The notes under the pieces were generated by a model. That model did no database searches. It was not told the DNA's origin and saw only the letters and a program-made list of their open reading frames with translations. The translations under genes and the position numbers were made by a program. Below are positions 5,654 to 5,793 of a stretch of DNA of 5,793 nucleotides, piece after piece; positions within the stretch are counted from its first letter, which is position 1, and the number at the start of each line of letters is the position of its first letter. This DNA is from CAYRGQ01 sp964444885 (GTDB taxonomy: Bacteria; Bacteroidota; Bacteroidia; Sphingobacteriales; Sphingobacteriaceae): positions 1 to 5,793 of the forward strand of contig CAYUIZ010000161.1 of assembly GCA_964444885.1 (NCBI GenBank). The letters are read 5' to 3'.

Positions 5654-5723
5654 CCCTGCGGCACCAGCCGCCGGGACAATTTTATTTCATCGCGTGTGCG
5701 ACGCATGCCCCGTTGCCGCAGGG
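5654..5723. repeat. 10-base inverted repeat linking the element to the DNA on its right
   Basis: CCCTGCGGCA (5654-5663) is the exact reverse complement of TGCCGCAGGG (5714-5723). The first copy overlaps the right arm of the 234-base element, so either the element extends further right or the arm can choose between two pairing partners. A small GCGT/ACGC stem lies between the copies (about 5692-5704). The rest of 5681-5793 shows no gene that I can support. Confidence 0.4.
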
Positions 5724-5793
5724 TTGCGCTTAAGGCTTTTCCGCGCCTCTACCTTGCGCTTCGGTAAATTAGGAACAACTCCAAGCTGTGGAA

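Larger units (their letters stand above)
5447..5680. repeat. 234-base structured element with imperfect terminal inverted repeats (MITE/REP-like)
   Basis: The left arm (5447-5480) and right arm (5643-5680) are inverted copies of one another. ATTGTCCCGGC (5447-5457) matches GCCGGGACAAT (5670-5680) over 11 bases, and CAGGGAAATCGCTTTT (5465-5480) matches the complement of 5643-5658 over 16 bases; the middle of the arms differs in sequence and length. Between them lie two strong hairpins, described separately, and a small ACCC/GGGT stem (5618-5629). There is no coding capacity and I see no clear target-site duplication. It starts 13 bases after the receptor stop codon. The pattern suits a non-autonomous mobile element or a REP/BIME-type cluster. 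It could alternatively be a structured 3' untranslated region or a small RNA. Confidence 0.6.

Noticed and set aside
5724..5761. Two copies of TTGCGCTT spaced 30 bases apart as the start of a CRISPR-like or tandem array
   Set aside because: There are only two eight-base copies with no similarity around them. The window ends soon after, and no array structure is visible.
5687..5793. A minus-strand frame open to the right edge, possible C-terminus of a gene
   Set aside because: Only about 35 codons, Lys/Arg-rich with no recognisable motif, and it includes one copy of the 10-base inverted repeat.

Overview
The window looks like chromosomal DNA from a member of the Bacteroidota, most likely the Sphingobacteriales/Pedobacter side of the phylum. 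The main grounds are a SusC/RagA-style TonB-dependent receptor with a carboxypeptidase-regulatory-like domain before its plug, a HYC_CC_PP-type small secreted protein (a family I know only from Bacteroidota), A-rich leaders with no Shine-Dalgarno sequence, and one candidate TAnnTTTG -7 promoter element. Genus-level placement is a guess. All four genes I accept lie on the + strand.

Left part (1-1807): a two-CBS-domain protein (234-659) and a tandem-domain universal stress protein (995-1807), separated by 335 bases of non-coding DNA. Both families bind adenosine nucleotides and are commonly linked to energy or stress status. The long gap suggests independent transcription units, and a plausible stem-loop terminator follows the second gene.

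Centre (1967-5433): a probable metal-uptake or metal-handling locus. A small exported Cys/His-rich HYC_CC_PP protein (1967-2416) is followed 113 bases later by a 967-residue TonB-dependent receptor (2530-5433). The receptor is the standout. Before the usual carboxypeptidase-like, plug and barrel domains it carries two tandem heavy-metal-associated (HMA) domains, each with a CxxC site and a C-terminal Cys-Cys-x-Tyr motif, and then a His/Asp-rich linker. In related bacteria such HMA modules are, from memory, usually separate small secreted proteins encoded near the receptor. Here they appear fused to it, which would place soft-metal (probably copper) binding sites on the periplasmic face of the pore.

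Right part (5434-5793): no gene. Starting 13 bases after the receptor stop codon is a structured element of about 234 bases. Imperfect inverted repeats bound it, and it contains a two-part A/T-rich hairpin and a strong REP-like GC hairpin. It resembles a MITE or REP/BIME-type element, though a structured RNA or elaborate terminator region is possible. A further 10-base inverted repeat links its right arm to DNA beyond it.

The two left genes have no evident functional tie to the metal locus.
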